Positions 27,201-37,016 of a DNA stretch of 64,000 nucleotides are shown here, one piece after another. The stretch is from Hydractinia symbiolongicarpus (lineage: Eukaryota; Cnidaria; Hydrozoa; Anthoathecata; Hydractiniidae), in the NCBI RefSeq assembly GCF_029227915.1, contig NC_079887.1, forward strand, positions 14,074,001 to 14,138,000. The letters are read 5' to 3'. The first letter of the stretch is position 1. The number at the start of each line of letters is the position of its first letter. Position numbers and translations under genes: made by a program. A model generated the notes under the pieces. The model ran no database searches. It had not been told where the DNA came from and saw only the letters and a list, made by a program, of their open reading frames with translations.

Positions 27201-30200
27201 AATAAATCTCCCGCCGTGGGTACATGTCGGTGGTTATAGTTATTTTTAAGTAATGTATGCAGGACAGAAATATCTCTCTTTTCGTGTGTGACTAACAACC
27301 AATTTCTAAGAACTCTAGCCTCGTTTTTTGTAATTATTATGCTATTTGTTATTGTCTCATTCTCTATTTGCTCCTCCCTATGGTTAGTACATACGTCGGA
27401 AATGCGCTGGGCGCGTTTAAATACAAAAAATTGAAGAATCTAACTTTGTTTCTGTTTATCCCATTTTATAAAATTGGACTACTATTTCCTTAAAAAATTA
27501 GTTTATTCATTTGTTCTCGCACTCAAATTTAATGTCCTGATTCAAATTTTTATTTTTAAAAAAATATTTAAAACCATTTTCATTTAATTAGGTTTCTGAA
27601 GATGTTGTGATAGAGGACGAGGAGGAAGACTATGGGTAAGTTCGTTTTTATTTGACTAACTGAGGTATACTGAATATATACGCGTTACTAAACCTTTAAG
27701 ATCTGTTTCAAACCTTAAACTATGTACCATAAACCATCTCATTTAATGTATTTCTTCCTTATTCACTAGGGATGTGTCGCATGTTGACCAGTTAAAGGTA
27801 TGCAGGATTTTTTGTTTTTGAACAGTCTCACGTAGTCATTCTTATTAGCCTTTCCATGGTCATTTGTAGGCAAATTTAATTCTGATTTTGCCAAAAACCT
27901 TTAAAATATTGATCTTTCAAAGAATTTAGCTTAAGATTCGATGCTGGCAACTACGCATTTAATTTAAAAATCCTCACCATTTACGATTTTTTTCTTAGAC
28001 AATGTTCCACTTCGCTAATAATTTTTCTTTTTCGTACTGCACCGCGAAACAGGAAATGGACCCTAAAGAAATATCTCCGTGAGGTGGAAAACAGGCGTTA
28101 TTGTCTTAAAAAATTTACTATAGATTTTATATTTGTACAAATAAAAGTTCTTTTAACCTTGTAGACTTTGAAAGCGACGTTAACGAAACAAATACAAGAT
28201 CAAGAATCGCAGAGGCAAACAGCACTTGTAAGTCACAATCAATTAAATTATATGATATCCAGCTGGACGAATCTGGGTACAGACGTTATGTTTTTTGGAT
28301 CCAAGACATTTTAAGAGATGTTTCCTACCTAATGTTTAGTCAAGGTGTAACAGTCTTTTACTACATTTTTTTTCGTTCGCTCGTTCACTCGTTCGTTCGT
28401 TCGTTCTAGTATTTAAACAAAAATTTAGGCAGTGCTGGAAAGTCACAAATCACAAGGTCGACATCTTTCAGAAAATTCACCAGCTTATTTGGTAGCAGAT
28501 ACGAACTGTTATATCGATCATCTGCAGTACATTATACAACTACTGGATTCGAATGATTTTACTCTGATTGTACCTCTCATCGGTAAGCACGTTTTCCGTT
28601 TTTTATATCACTTTAAGTTATGTATGGTGGTTGATTTAGTGAATACTGTAAATGACGGATAAAACCCCCAGGGCGATTAGTTAAAAATTTCATCTTAACA
28701 GGGGGCGCTTATTAGAACAGGGGCGCTTATTTACAAATTTTTCCTAACCCCATGGCGCTTATTGAGCACAGGCGCTTAATCTGTCATTTACGGTAACGAA
28801 ATCTTAGAATTATGTGATAAAAACCGTTTCGATGGCACTACACTGTGGATGGCTTTTTAAACCGTGTTGCCCCTGAATAATTTTTTTTGTATATTTAAAC
28901 GCGTTAATTTTTTAAAAAAGTTTTTTTTTTTGTTCTATTTAGTCCTCACTGAACTGGATGGATTGAAAGTGGGATCGTATTATGACGAAAAGAAGTTTCA
29001 GGAAAAACAAAGGAATGTACAAGAATATGCCAGGTTCGAATTGCAAGCTTTAATTCTCTTTTTGTTACTTTTTTTAGCTGAAAGCATTTAGTGCAGGCCT
29101 ATCAATAAGAAAATAACACCGGAGCAATAAATCGCTCCCCCAAGGTTACAATAATTTAAACTGGGCGAGCAATCTGAATAAATAGAATAAGTTTATAAAT
29201 GCATATTTTATCACAAACTCTTTTTTTTATATATTTTGGTTCTTTTTTACTGTAAATAATAAAAAAGGAAACATTGATTTCCATGTGAGATGAATTGATA
29301 TTGCTCAGCAAGAAAAACTTTTTTTGTGGAATTGGGGGAGCAATTAATGGCTCAGCTAGTTTCTCATTTCTTAGAATTGGGAGAGCCTTTGCGGGAGCAA
29401 AAGCAATTGTTCTCCCCTTATTGATAGGCCTGTTAGTGTTAAGTAAATCCAGGCGTCTGTGGTTGTTGTTGTTCTTGTTGTTTTTGACGTTGCTGTTTTT
29501 TTTCTTGTCGTTGTTGTTGTTCTCGTCGTTTTTCGTTGTTGTCTTAATTGTTGTTGTGGTTGTTTGTTTTTTTACATTTGTTGTCGTTTTTCGTTGTTGT
29601 CTTAATTGTTGTTGTGGTTGTTTGTTTTTTTACATTTGTTGTCGTTTTCTTTGTTGTTTTAATTGTTGTTGTGGTTGTTTGTTTTTTTACATTTGTTGTC
29701 GTTTTCGTTGTTGTCTTAATTGTTGTTGTGGTTGTTTGTTTTTTTACATTTGTTGTCGTTTTTCGTTGTTGTCTTAATTGTTGTTGTGGTTGTTTGTTTT
29801 TTTACATTTGTTGTCGTTTTCGTTGTTGTCTTAATTGTTGTTGTGGTTGTTTGTTTTTTTACATTTGTTGTCGTTTTCGTTGTTGTCTTAATTGTTGTTG
29901 TGGTTGTTTGTTTTTTTACATTTGTTTTCGTTTTTCGTTGTTGTTTTAATTGTTGTTGTGGTTGTTTGTTTTTTTACATTTGTTGTCGTTTTTCGTTGTT
30001 GTCTTAATTGTTGTTGTGGTTGTTTGTTTTTTTACATTTGTTGTCGTTTTTCGTTGTTGTTTTAATTGTTGTTGTGGTTGTTTGTTTTTTTACATTTGTT
30101 GTCGTTTTCGTTGTTGTCTTAATTGTTGTTGTGGTTGTTTGTTTTTTTACATTTGTTGTCGTTTTTCGTTGTTGTCTTAATTGTTGTTGTGGTTGTTTGT

Positions 30201-31415
30201 TTTTTTACATTTGTTGTCGTTTTTGTTGTTGTCTTAATTGTTGTTGTGGTTGTTTTTTTTTTTTAACATTTGTTGTCGTTTTTCGTTGTTGTCTTAATTG
30301 TTGTTGTGGTTGTTTGTTTTTTTACATATGTTGTCGTCGGTGTTATGGTTGTTGCGGTGTAAGAGAGTGGCCGTGGTCGTTTTTGCTGTTGTGTTGAAGA
30401 ATTTAGGTCGTTTTTTCTTTTAGATTATCTGTGGATGTATTGGAAGATCGGTTTAGTCGGCAGGACTCCAATATACGCGCCATCACTAGTAGCGGGACGG
30501 AGATGTTAACGATAGCGTTCCGCGCAGAAGAATTGTCGAGTGACAGGGTGAGTACTCCTTCGCGGTGATGATAATTTTTCTTTTTGTTTGAAAATAAAGC
30601 CAATAAATTAAGATTACGAAATAGGTGGAAAAGATTTCTAACTTTTATTATTTTAAATTTTTATCCAGGGTACAAACGATGATGTGATTTTATCTTGTTG
30701 TTTAAAATACTGTGAAGAACAAATAATACGTACGGAAGGTAAGTCAAAAACTTTTGGACGCAATCAGGAAGTTAGTGATATCCAAGCTGTGATAGGGGGG
30801 AATGTTTTAAGCACATGCTAGGCATATTGCTAAGCCTTAATGAGTTCTTCTTTTTTCTGGTGAGTATTTTAATTAGACAGCCTTCTCTTTTTTCTTGTAC
30901 AATGAAACTTAGTTAACCCTGTTATATTTTGCATCGTCAATTATACCTTTAGTTTTTTTCTTGGATTGTTTTGAAAAATAATGATATATAGCTCACGAAT
31001 AAGAATTATGAATATATAGGCCACGGTTCAGTTTTTAATTTGTTTCTTCAATTAGCAAACGTTAGCAGGCTTTAGTTTTAATAATGTTTTCAGCAAGATG
31101 TTTTTGTATTGAAATTTTTAAATTTTTGCATATAAAGTTTTCGAGGTTTTTTTTTTTCGCGCATCAATGATTGTGTAAAAAAAAAATAAAAAACATTCAC
31201 TTTTTTTGTTTAAAACCGAGAATTTTACTAGTCTTGTTATTTGTGGGAGAATTTAAACTTGTGTTGTGAATTTTTTTTCAGATGATACTAGTGTCGTACG
31301 TCGTAACGTCGTTCTTTTGACAAATGATCGAAATTTACGAGTAAAAGCGCATACCCGTTTTGTACCAACAGTCGATATTGCGACGTTTATGAAAATGGCG
31401 AAATTTGTTTCGTGA
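15240..31415 (+). CDS. SMG6: SMG6 (EST1A-like) nonsense-mediated decay endonuclease, 22 coding exons, complete
   Basis: SMG6 cuts transcripts carrying premature stop codons, working with UPF1. Exons: 15240-15351, 15832-17382, 20492-20753, 21522-21708, 22142-22438, 22551-22687, 22993-23155, 23650-23711, 23861-24012, 24546-24659, 25210-25303, 25391-25470, 26085-26194, 26996-27181, 27592-27635, 27770-27797, 28165-28227, 28429-28582, 28943-29033, 30424-30547, 30669-30738, 31282-31415. Phases join throughout: 4215 nt, 1404 residues plus TGA, against 1419 from memory for human SMG6. The N terminus has an RG run and a long polar, low-complexity exon 2. Residues about 555-1010 match the 14-3-3-like and helical-hairpin region (QKYGELIITYQDYAFR, ERYIAQLQQENNFEKAQVCY, HFLFLHCKLYTNIG). 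An acidic linker (VIEDEEEDYG) leads to the C-terminal PIN nuclease domain (about 1231-1404) with LVADTN (D1238), LTELDGL, GTNDDVILSCC and LLTNDRNLRVKA. An ATG start with GT/AG introns supports a live gene. Confidence 0.95.
17570..20207 (-). mobile_element. Degenerate reverse-transcriptase retroelement, antisense in SMG6 intron 2
   Basis: Reading the minus strand from 20207 to 19335 gives a 290-residue open frame. It has a C2H2-type finger (CQSCSKTFSTVKGLKIHQSSC without one base-pair loss in the Cys/His spacing) and ends in FAKLVMEGKLSAALKFLD, a typical pre-RT segment. A stop follows, then remnant frames with KGSAGPSGMDAELSKEF. 18898-18476 is RT core: LRVDASNAFNCLNR, SQEGTTQGDPLAM and WLADDASAAEKIASLYRWY (ADD as catalytic pair). 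18306-18052 and 18001-17726 are the C-terminal parts (GIFTPLIVGTNGGVGNECSK). Stops and frameshifts make it a pseudogene. The fingered RT resembles R2-like/non-LTR types; the clade is not settled. It ends in AT-rich sequence near 17570. Confidence 0.8.
28644..28795. mobile_element. Small inverted-repeat element (152 bp) in SMG6 intron 18
   Basis: The left end TACTGTAAATGACGGATAA and the right end (TTAATCTGTCATTTACGGTA) are inverted copies. Between them the words GGGCGCTTATT and GGCGCTTA recur four times. It is a non-coding MITE-like element lying between the PIN-domain exons. Confidence 0.75.
29094..29432. mobile_element. MITE (339 bp) with 16-bp perfect terminal repeats and 6-bp target duplication
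   Basis: It starts CAGGCCTATCAATAAG and ends with the exact reverse complement CTTATTGATAGGCCTG. The six bases before it (TTAGTG) are repeated directly after it (TTAGTG), consistent with a target-site duplication. The interior has GGGAGCAA words and no coding frame. It sits in SMG6 intron 19, just upstream of the minisatellite. Confidence 0.85.
29518..30335. repeat. 58/59-bp minisatellite, about 14 copies, in SMG6 intron 19
   Basis: The unit reads TTGTCGTTTTCGTTGTTGTC, then TTAATTGTTGTTGTGGTTG, then TTTGTTTTTTTACATTTG. Units differ by one T (58 or 59 bases) and by a few substitutions (CTTAATT/TTTAATT). One strand is nearly free of A and C apart from short motifs. Because unit length varies, several reading frames stay open and give Val/Phe/Cys-rich nonsense proteins. 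It lies about 90 bp before the acceptor of PIN exon 20. Confidence 0.95.
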
Positions 31416-33000
31416 AATTTCATTTAGAGTCGTGTTTATATTATATTTTTTATTTTTAATGTGTATAAATTTCAAATTATCTATCTAAAGTTTTTTGTTG
31501 TGGTTTTATAATACCTCTATTACCCGAAGGAGACTGGAAACTAATACTACACACGTGATCATTTGTATGGCTAATAAGTTTAAAAGAGTAATTCACTGTT
31601 AAAAAGGTTTTCCATACTACTGTCGTGCAACACGTGACTATTAGTATATGGCCGTGCTTGAAACTGCTCTATAGTCGCACGGGGATTGCATAAGTTATTG
31701 TTGTTTATTTGATATTTTTTGTATATGCTATTACCACGTGTAAACCGGGACTTGCCTGTACTGGTCATAGATATTTGTGAAAATTGTGCTTAAAAGTAAA
31801 CTGCTTTTTGGTTAGCCTTTCCGTGGTGAATTTTTGAGGTGAACTTTTGAGGTGAATTTGAATGATTTTCCTAAAAATCCTATGTTTAAATGTTTGTGTT
31901 AGAACTTTAAAAGATCAAGACAGTATCAAAGTTCGTCTGTATTTATTTGTTTATATTCAAATATAAACCTCTCTTCCATGGTTCTAAGAAGCTGTGGAAT
32001 ATATGTGAGAAATCTAGTCATGTTTTATCATAGTTGAAATAAATTTTTACTGATTCTTCCGTTGTCATGTTTTTTCTTGGAACCCAGAATGTTTTTATTA
32101 AAATAAATTGAGGTGATGTCAAGGGTTTGAAAATGCCATTGTGCTTTGAAGATCACTGGGACAGGGTTGTTTATATTGCTTTTAGCAGCTCGATTTTTCA
32201 AGATTTTGTCTACATATTTTCTTCGGTGTTCAAGTATCGAAAATTATTTTGGCTAAGGAAGTCACAAAAATTGTTGTTTTACGGTTTGGACTTTTCAACT
32301 GATTTTCGTGAAAACTATTTTAAAGGCTCCGGCAAAAAAAAAAGGGCATTTTATATGAAAAGGCTGGAAAAGTTCTCTACGAATTTGTATTTTTTTATTT
32401 AAAACTAAAAATCTGCATGTGACTGAGTGACTATTTATATGGAAAGTATGACGGGTTTAAATCCGAGAGCAAGCAGAAACGGGATCTCGGTTCCCCCAAC
32501 ATTACTAAAACAAGAAAGCCACATGGCTTTGGGTCTGGTGAACTCTCTCTCTTAAAAACGTGTGTAGTATAAGCTACCGTTTGTCAAGCCCTATTTCTAG
32601 AAATCATAATGTCTTTACAGTATGAATGAGCCTAAGTTTCTAGAAAGACTGAGTCGACACTTTTTAGAGGTAGAAACTGTTAAAACATATGTCATTGGAA
32701 AACTTTTAATTCATAGAATATCTATTTAGAATAGAGAATATAATTTTTTGACTGAAAAAAGATAAAATATGCAAATATTTTTAATAAAATTCTTTTATAA
32801 AGTTCAATGCGAGTTGTCCATATATTATTAGAACGCAGAAATCTTTAGATTGATAATTTTCTTTCAACTTTAGCGAGACGATATCTCTCGATATCATTCT
32901 GTACACGTTTTCATTTTGTCACATTATCCAAAGATGTTTTCGCTGCCACCGCAAAATAAAACTATATTATCGCTGATACAGTTTGTATGATTCACAGAGA

Positions 33001-33070
33001 GCATTCTAGTTCCCAGAGCTTTTTGAGATAAACCCCGAGGCTTTTTTTTAAAGAGCTTTAGAGTCGAATG
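33001..33070. repeat. Short palindromic repeat, divergent copy
   Basis: GCATTCTAGTTCCCAGAGC at the left and AAGAGCTTTAGAGTCGAATGC-like sequence at the right form an imperfect hairpin. It is the same subtype as 48203-48282, sharing the internal AGCTTTTTGAGATAAAC word. Confidence 0.6.
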
Positions 33071-33610
33071 CAGAAAAGGAAAACGCTTAGCAGCCTTTTT
33101 TAATTTTTCGTATTGCCATAGCAATCGATAACACCATCGGCTAGGTATTTTAACAACTTTGGTAGATATTTTCAACTTTAGGCATATGTAATATCATGGA
33201 AGCCTAGTAAGAACGTTTCTTTGGGTTAACGGGGGAAGTGGGAGGGGGTTAGCACAACACCAGCCGTTAAATTTCATTTATCTTCCTGATATAATCTCGG
33301 ACGGCAAGACATTGATAGAGAAGACAAAAAGCCTAGGGACGAGATTGACTTATCCAAGGTACTCTAGAGTACTTAATAAAATAATTAAAAAATTTATATC
33401 AATTTTTTTGCTAAAGTTTCACGAAAAAGATTAAAGGCTGAACTACACCAAGTAAAAAGTTGAAATAGGGAATGTAGCATTTTAACTTGATCCTTAACCT
33501 CAGCATAAAAAAGCCACAAAAGTATCTGGTGCATTGATTCATTATAAACATAAAAACCTTAGTTTCTCCCTTAGGTGCTGCGTCTAGGTAATATAGTAAA
33601 AAGACTATGC

Positions 33611-33708
33611 CCAACCTCGTCTCCAAGGGCCTCGTGGCGTCTGAGACGTTATTACGTAGCAGCTGATATCAAATTTATTGAAAGGCAAACACCCTGGAAA
33701 CGAGGTTG
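33611..33708. repeat. Short palindromic repeat, CTGG-GACGAGGTTG family
   Basis: The left end CCAACCTCGTCTCCAAGGG and the right end ACCCTGGAAACGAGGTTG are inverted copies, separated by about 60 unrelated bases. Confidence 0.7.
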
Positions 33709-34557
33709 TATCATGCCAGCATTAATGCTCCTCGGATAATTAAGAAATAAACGCCAGCTAGTAGAGTTTAGTTGCTACTCGCAGCCAGGATATAATAAAT
33801 TTGCAAATTAATTAGAGCATTTCTCCTCTAACATGTGCCGAACTTGTAAATTCATCTCTATGTCTATTTAACTTGTTTTTTTATAAAATCTAAATAACCT
33901 GGAGATGAAGTTGTAAAACTCCAAAAATATCTTTCTTGGTTTATCAGAAACATTTCGCATGTGCATTAAATTATTTTCTCAAACCATACTTTTTTCTGTC
34001 TTGAATAAAATCTGTTAAAATTAATACCCGCAAAAATTAGCACCAGCCTAGTAGTTGTTAAGCTGTTAAAGAGGGCGATAAAATTTAAAAAGGCTTTTTC
34101 CTTCATGACGCATATAAGGTGTGACATTTGGCCACGTTGTATTCGTCAGCCGTGAACTGTTAAACCTCTCAATTTTAAAAAATTAATAAGATATAAGAAT
34201 TAAAGACGAATGGCTGTTTATCAATGAAGACCCAGCGTGATTATAAGATTTGATTTATTTTATTTTTTTAAATATATTTATAAGCAACTATTTTATACGC
34301 AAATATATAAACCTGCAGAAGTTCTAAGTAACAGGATTATAAACAATATTGGATGTAAGCAAATTGCTTTAGGTGTGGTTTTAAAAATGCATTACTGGGC
34401 TTACACTGATTTTGAAATCGTGCTTCTTTTTGTGTAAATTGAGATATTCGTTTAAACTCACTGAACAACATGATCATTTTCCTGTTTTTAAAAATATATA
34501 TCCTTAAAGTCAGTGATATCTTCTCATTCTTCATAAAAAAAAAATAATTCATTTTTT

Positions 34558-35310
34558 AACTTATGATGAAGTTGCAGTAGACGAAGTTGCAGTAGTTGAA
34601 GTCGCAGGTAGATGAAGTTGCAGCAGATGAAATTGCAGTAGATGAAGTTCCAGTACATGAAGTTGCAGGTAGATGAAGTTGCAGTAGTTAAAGTTGCATA
34701 AGATGAAGTTGCAGGTAGATGAAGTTGCAGAAGATGAAGTTCCAGTAGTTGAAGTTGTAGCAGATGAAGTTGCGTAAGATGAAGTTGCAGAAGATGAAGT
34801 TCCAGTAGTTGAAGTTCCAGTAGTTGAAGTTGCAGCAGATGAAATTGCAGTAGATGAAGTTCCAGTACATGAAGTTGCAGGTAGATGAAGTTGCAGTAGT
34901 TAAAGTTGCATAAGATGAAGTTGCAGGTAGATGAAGTTGCAGAAGATGAAGTTCCAGTAGTTGAAGTTCCAGTAGTTGAAGTTGTAGCAGATGAAGTTGC
35001 GTAAGATGAAGTTGCATAAGATGAAGTTGCAGTAGACGAAGTTGCAGTAGTTAAAGTCGTAGGTAGATGAAGTTGCAGTTGATAAAGTTGCAGCAGATGA
35101 AATTGCAGTAAATGAAGTTGCATAAGATGAAGTTGCAGGTAGATGAAGTTCCAGTAGTTGAAGTTGCAGGTAGATAAAGTTGCAGTAGATGAAGTTGCAG
35201 TAGATGAAGTTGCAGGTAGATGAAGTCGCAGTAGTTAAAGTTGCAGGTAGATGGAGTTGCAGGTAGATGGAGTTGCAGTAGATGAAGTTGGTGTAGATGA
35301 AGTTGATTGA
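34558..35310. repeat. 15-bp minisatellite (GATGAAGTTGCAGTA), roughly 50 units
   Basis: The basic unit GATGAAGTTGCAGTA varies at a few positions (CAG/CCAG/CATAAG, GTAGTT/GTAGAT) and sometimes gains two bases (GCAGGTAGATG). This shifts frame, so it cannot be one continuous protein repeat. Larger blocks of about 240 bp recur (for example 34613-34700 against 34840-34925), showing higher-order duplication. Long minus-strand frames over it (34524-35436) are artefacts. It ends about 560 bp upstream of the first receptor gene. Confidence 0.93.
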
Positions 35311-35873
35311 TTTTACGTGTTTTTGTTCACCAAAAGCTATATTTATTAAAAATAAGTGTCTAAAAATAGGTGTTTTTAGGCGAATTAGCCCTTTCAACAT
35401 GAGTTCGCATTTGCCAAGGAGATTTCTTTTCTTCAAAAAAATCGAAATAGCAGTTGGAAAATATAGGAATTATGCTGTATAATCAAAACTAAAAGAATGA
35501 ATATATGTGAAACGCCATATTTTTTAAGTGGGGGGAAACATTATTGCATTGCAAACCCCTTATTTTTATTTACTTTTTAAAATGGTAGCAAAACATGACC
35601 TTAGATTTTTTGCATAAAATATGACGTGGAATCATAGTTAATAGAAAAATCACTATGATGGAATTAAGCAATTCCTTGATTGGTAATTTTTGACAGGAGT
35701 TTAAATAACCTTTTCTTTTTTCTGCTAAGTGACTTTCCTATTACGTTGAAGAGATTTGTCAAGTCTTAGGTCCGAAGTTATATTATTATAATTATAAAAC
35801 TTGAGTGTCTTGACAGATTCTACAAAAAATCTTAGGGAAATATAACGATTTACTGTTATTTTAGAATAGAAAA
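35311..35873. other. 5' flank of first receptor gene
   Basis: AT-rich sequence with no gene. A pyrimidine-containing TGTTATTTTAG immediately before AATAGAAAAATG, eight bases upstream of the receptor ATG, reads like a splice acceptor. A 5'-UTR intron or trans-splice site is therefore plausible. Confidence 0.5.
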
Positions 35874-37016
35874 ATGCTGCATGCATCTGTACCACACAAC
35901 ACATCAACACTTCTTCCAACATCATCGCTGTTAACCAATAATTTCACGACCACCCAAAACTCCGCATATACCAGTGAATACCCATTCGGTCATACTTTAA
36001 GTAAAAACTTCGCCATCTTTATTGCCTTTTGTTTTCTGGTCATAATTGTAACATCAGTTATCTGCAACACAGTCTTGATTTTCATTATCGTGTCAGTTAA
36101 AAAGCTGCACTCCGTCACACATGTTTTCATTATAAATTTAGCAGTCAGTGACTTGATCACCGTATTAGGAACAATTCCATTCGATGTAGAAATAATGATA
36201 AAAGGCTACTTTCCACATGGTAAAATAGCATGCGGTATAATGTATACTACGTTTTTCACATCATTACCATCTTCGGTCCTAAATTTAACTTTACTGACTG
36301 CAGAGAAATATATAAAGATTAAATATCCGTTTTACAGTATTGTATATTTAACCAATCAAAAAGTGATTTTTGCTGTTTTGACAACTTGGTGCTACACATT
36401 ATTCGTTGCTTTATTTCCCACGTATTATAACCCCAGTGCTATACGCGTGTACCATGGTCTCTGCTACCTCACACACCCTTATTTTTATGATATATTTCAA
36501 CTGATTGTTAACTTTCTCCTACCTATATTATTTATATGCTACGCCAATATTGGTATGTTCTTAATTTCCAAGAGACAAATACAAAGAATTCGGACATCTA
36601 GCACACCTCTCGGATCGTTTGTCGGTGATACTGATGAGGAAAATAATGACGTAAAAATCAAGAAGAGTCGTTTTATCGACTTAGCTGGTGATTTTAAAGC
36701 GGCAAAACGTACCGCTTTACTTGTTGGCGTTTTTTTATTTTGTTGGTTGTCGTATATAATCCTAGTGACGACAAATATTTTATGTGACGTTTGTCATTCT
36801 AGGGAGTTGACGTGGATGGGTAACGTTGTGAATTATTCAGCAAGTGCTATAAATCCGTTGTTATACGGTTTATCAAGTAAAGCAGTCCGCAAAGAAATTT
36901 TAGAAAAATTCCGCAAGGTTCTGGGCCGTTACTCTGAAAAAGTTGAAGAACCAAGAGTTCGTTTAAATACTTTGATTGTTAGGCTTTCTAACCTCAGAGA
37001 CGAGCCGGTTAGCTAG
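35874..37016 (+). CDS. Rhodopsin-class (class A) G protein-coupled receptor, copy A, 380 aa
   Basis: A seven-helix receptor in the plasma membrane, encoded by a single uninterrupted coding exon. The short extracellular N terminus has N-glycosylation sequons (NTS at 9, NFT at 23). TM1 has the SVICNTVLIF asparagine (N65). TM2 has NLAVSDLI (D93). C120 at the top of TM3 and C197 in loop 2 probably form the conserved disulfide. TM3 ends EKY (144-146) instead of DRY. TM4 has W172 and TM5 has P217. TM6 reads FCWLS (289-293), lacking the usual proline of CWxP. TM7 reads NPLLY (327-331). There is no retinal lysine in TM7, so it is not an opsin. The ligand cannot be told; amine, lipid and peptide receptors are all possible. 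AATAAA lies at 37154. Its paralogue is at 46402-47577. Confidence 0.92.
   Translation: MLHASVPHNTSTLLPTSSLLTNNFTTTQNSAYTSEYPFGHTLSKNFAIFIAFCFLVIIVTSVICNTVLIFIIVSVKKLHSVTHVFIINLAVSDLITVLGTIPFDVEIMIKGYFPHGKIACGIMYTTFFTSLPSSVLNLTLLTAEKYIKIKYPFYSIVYLTNQKVIFAVLTTWCYTLFVALFPTYYNPSAIRVYHGLCYLTHPYFYDIFQLIVNFLLPILFICYANIGMFLISKRQIQRIRTSSTPLGSFVGDTDEENNDVKIKKSRFIDLAGDFKAAKRTALLVGVFLFCWLSYIILVTTNILCDVCHSRELTWMGNVVNYSASAINPLLYGLSSKAVRKEILEKFRKVLGRYSEKVEEPRVRLNTLIVRLSNLRDEPVS

Larger units (their letters stand above)
31416..34557. other. SMG6 3' flank and intergenic DNA
   Basis: There is no credible gene here. AATAAA at about 32038 could serve the SMG6 transcript, which would give a 3' UTR near 630 bases. 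Two members of the short palindromic repeat family lie at about 33001-33070 and 33611-33708. The rest is AT-rich sequence with scattered short open frames lacking family resemblance. Confidence 0.55.

Noticed and set aside
29295-30397. Overlapping Val/Phe/Cys-rich frames that look like repeated membrane segments
   Set aside because: They come from the 58/59-bp intronic minisatellite; unit length changes shift the frame and there is no start or splice context.
34524-35436. Minus-strand Leu/Gln/Thr-rich repeated proteins
   Set aside because: They are translations of the 15-bp minisatellite in shifting frames.
35874-37016. Opsin
   Set aside because: TM7 reads VVNYSASAINPLLY with no lysine for retinal attachment.
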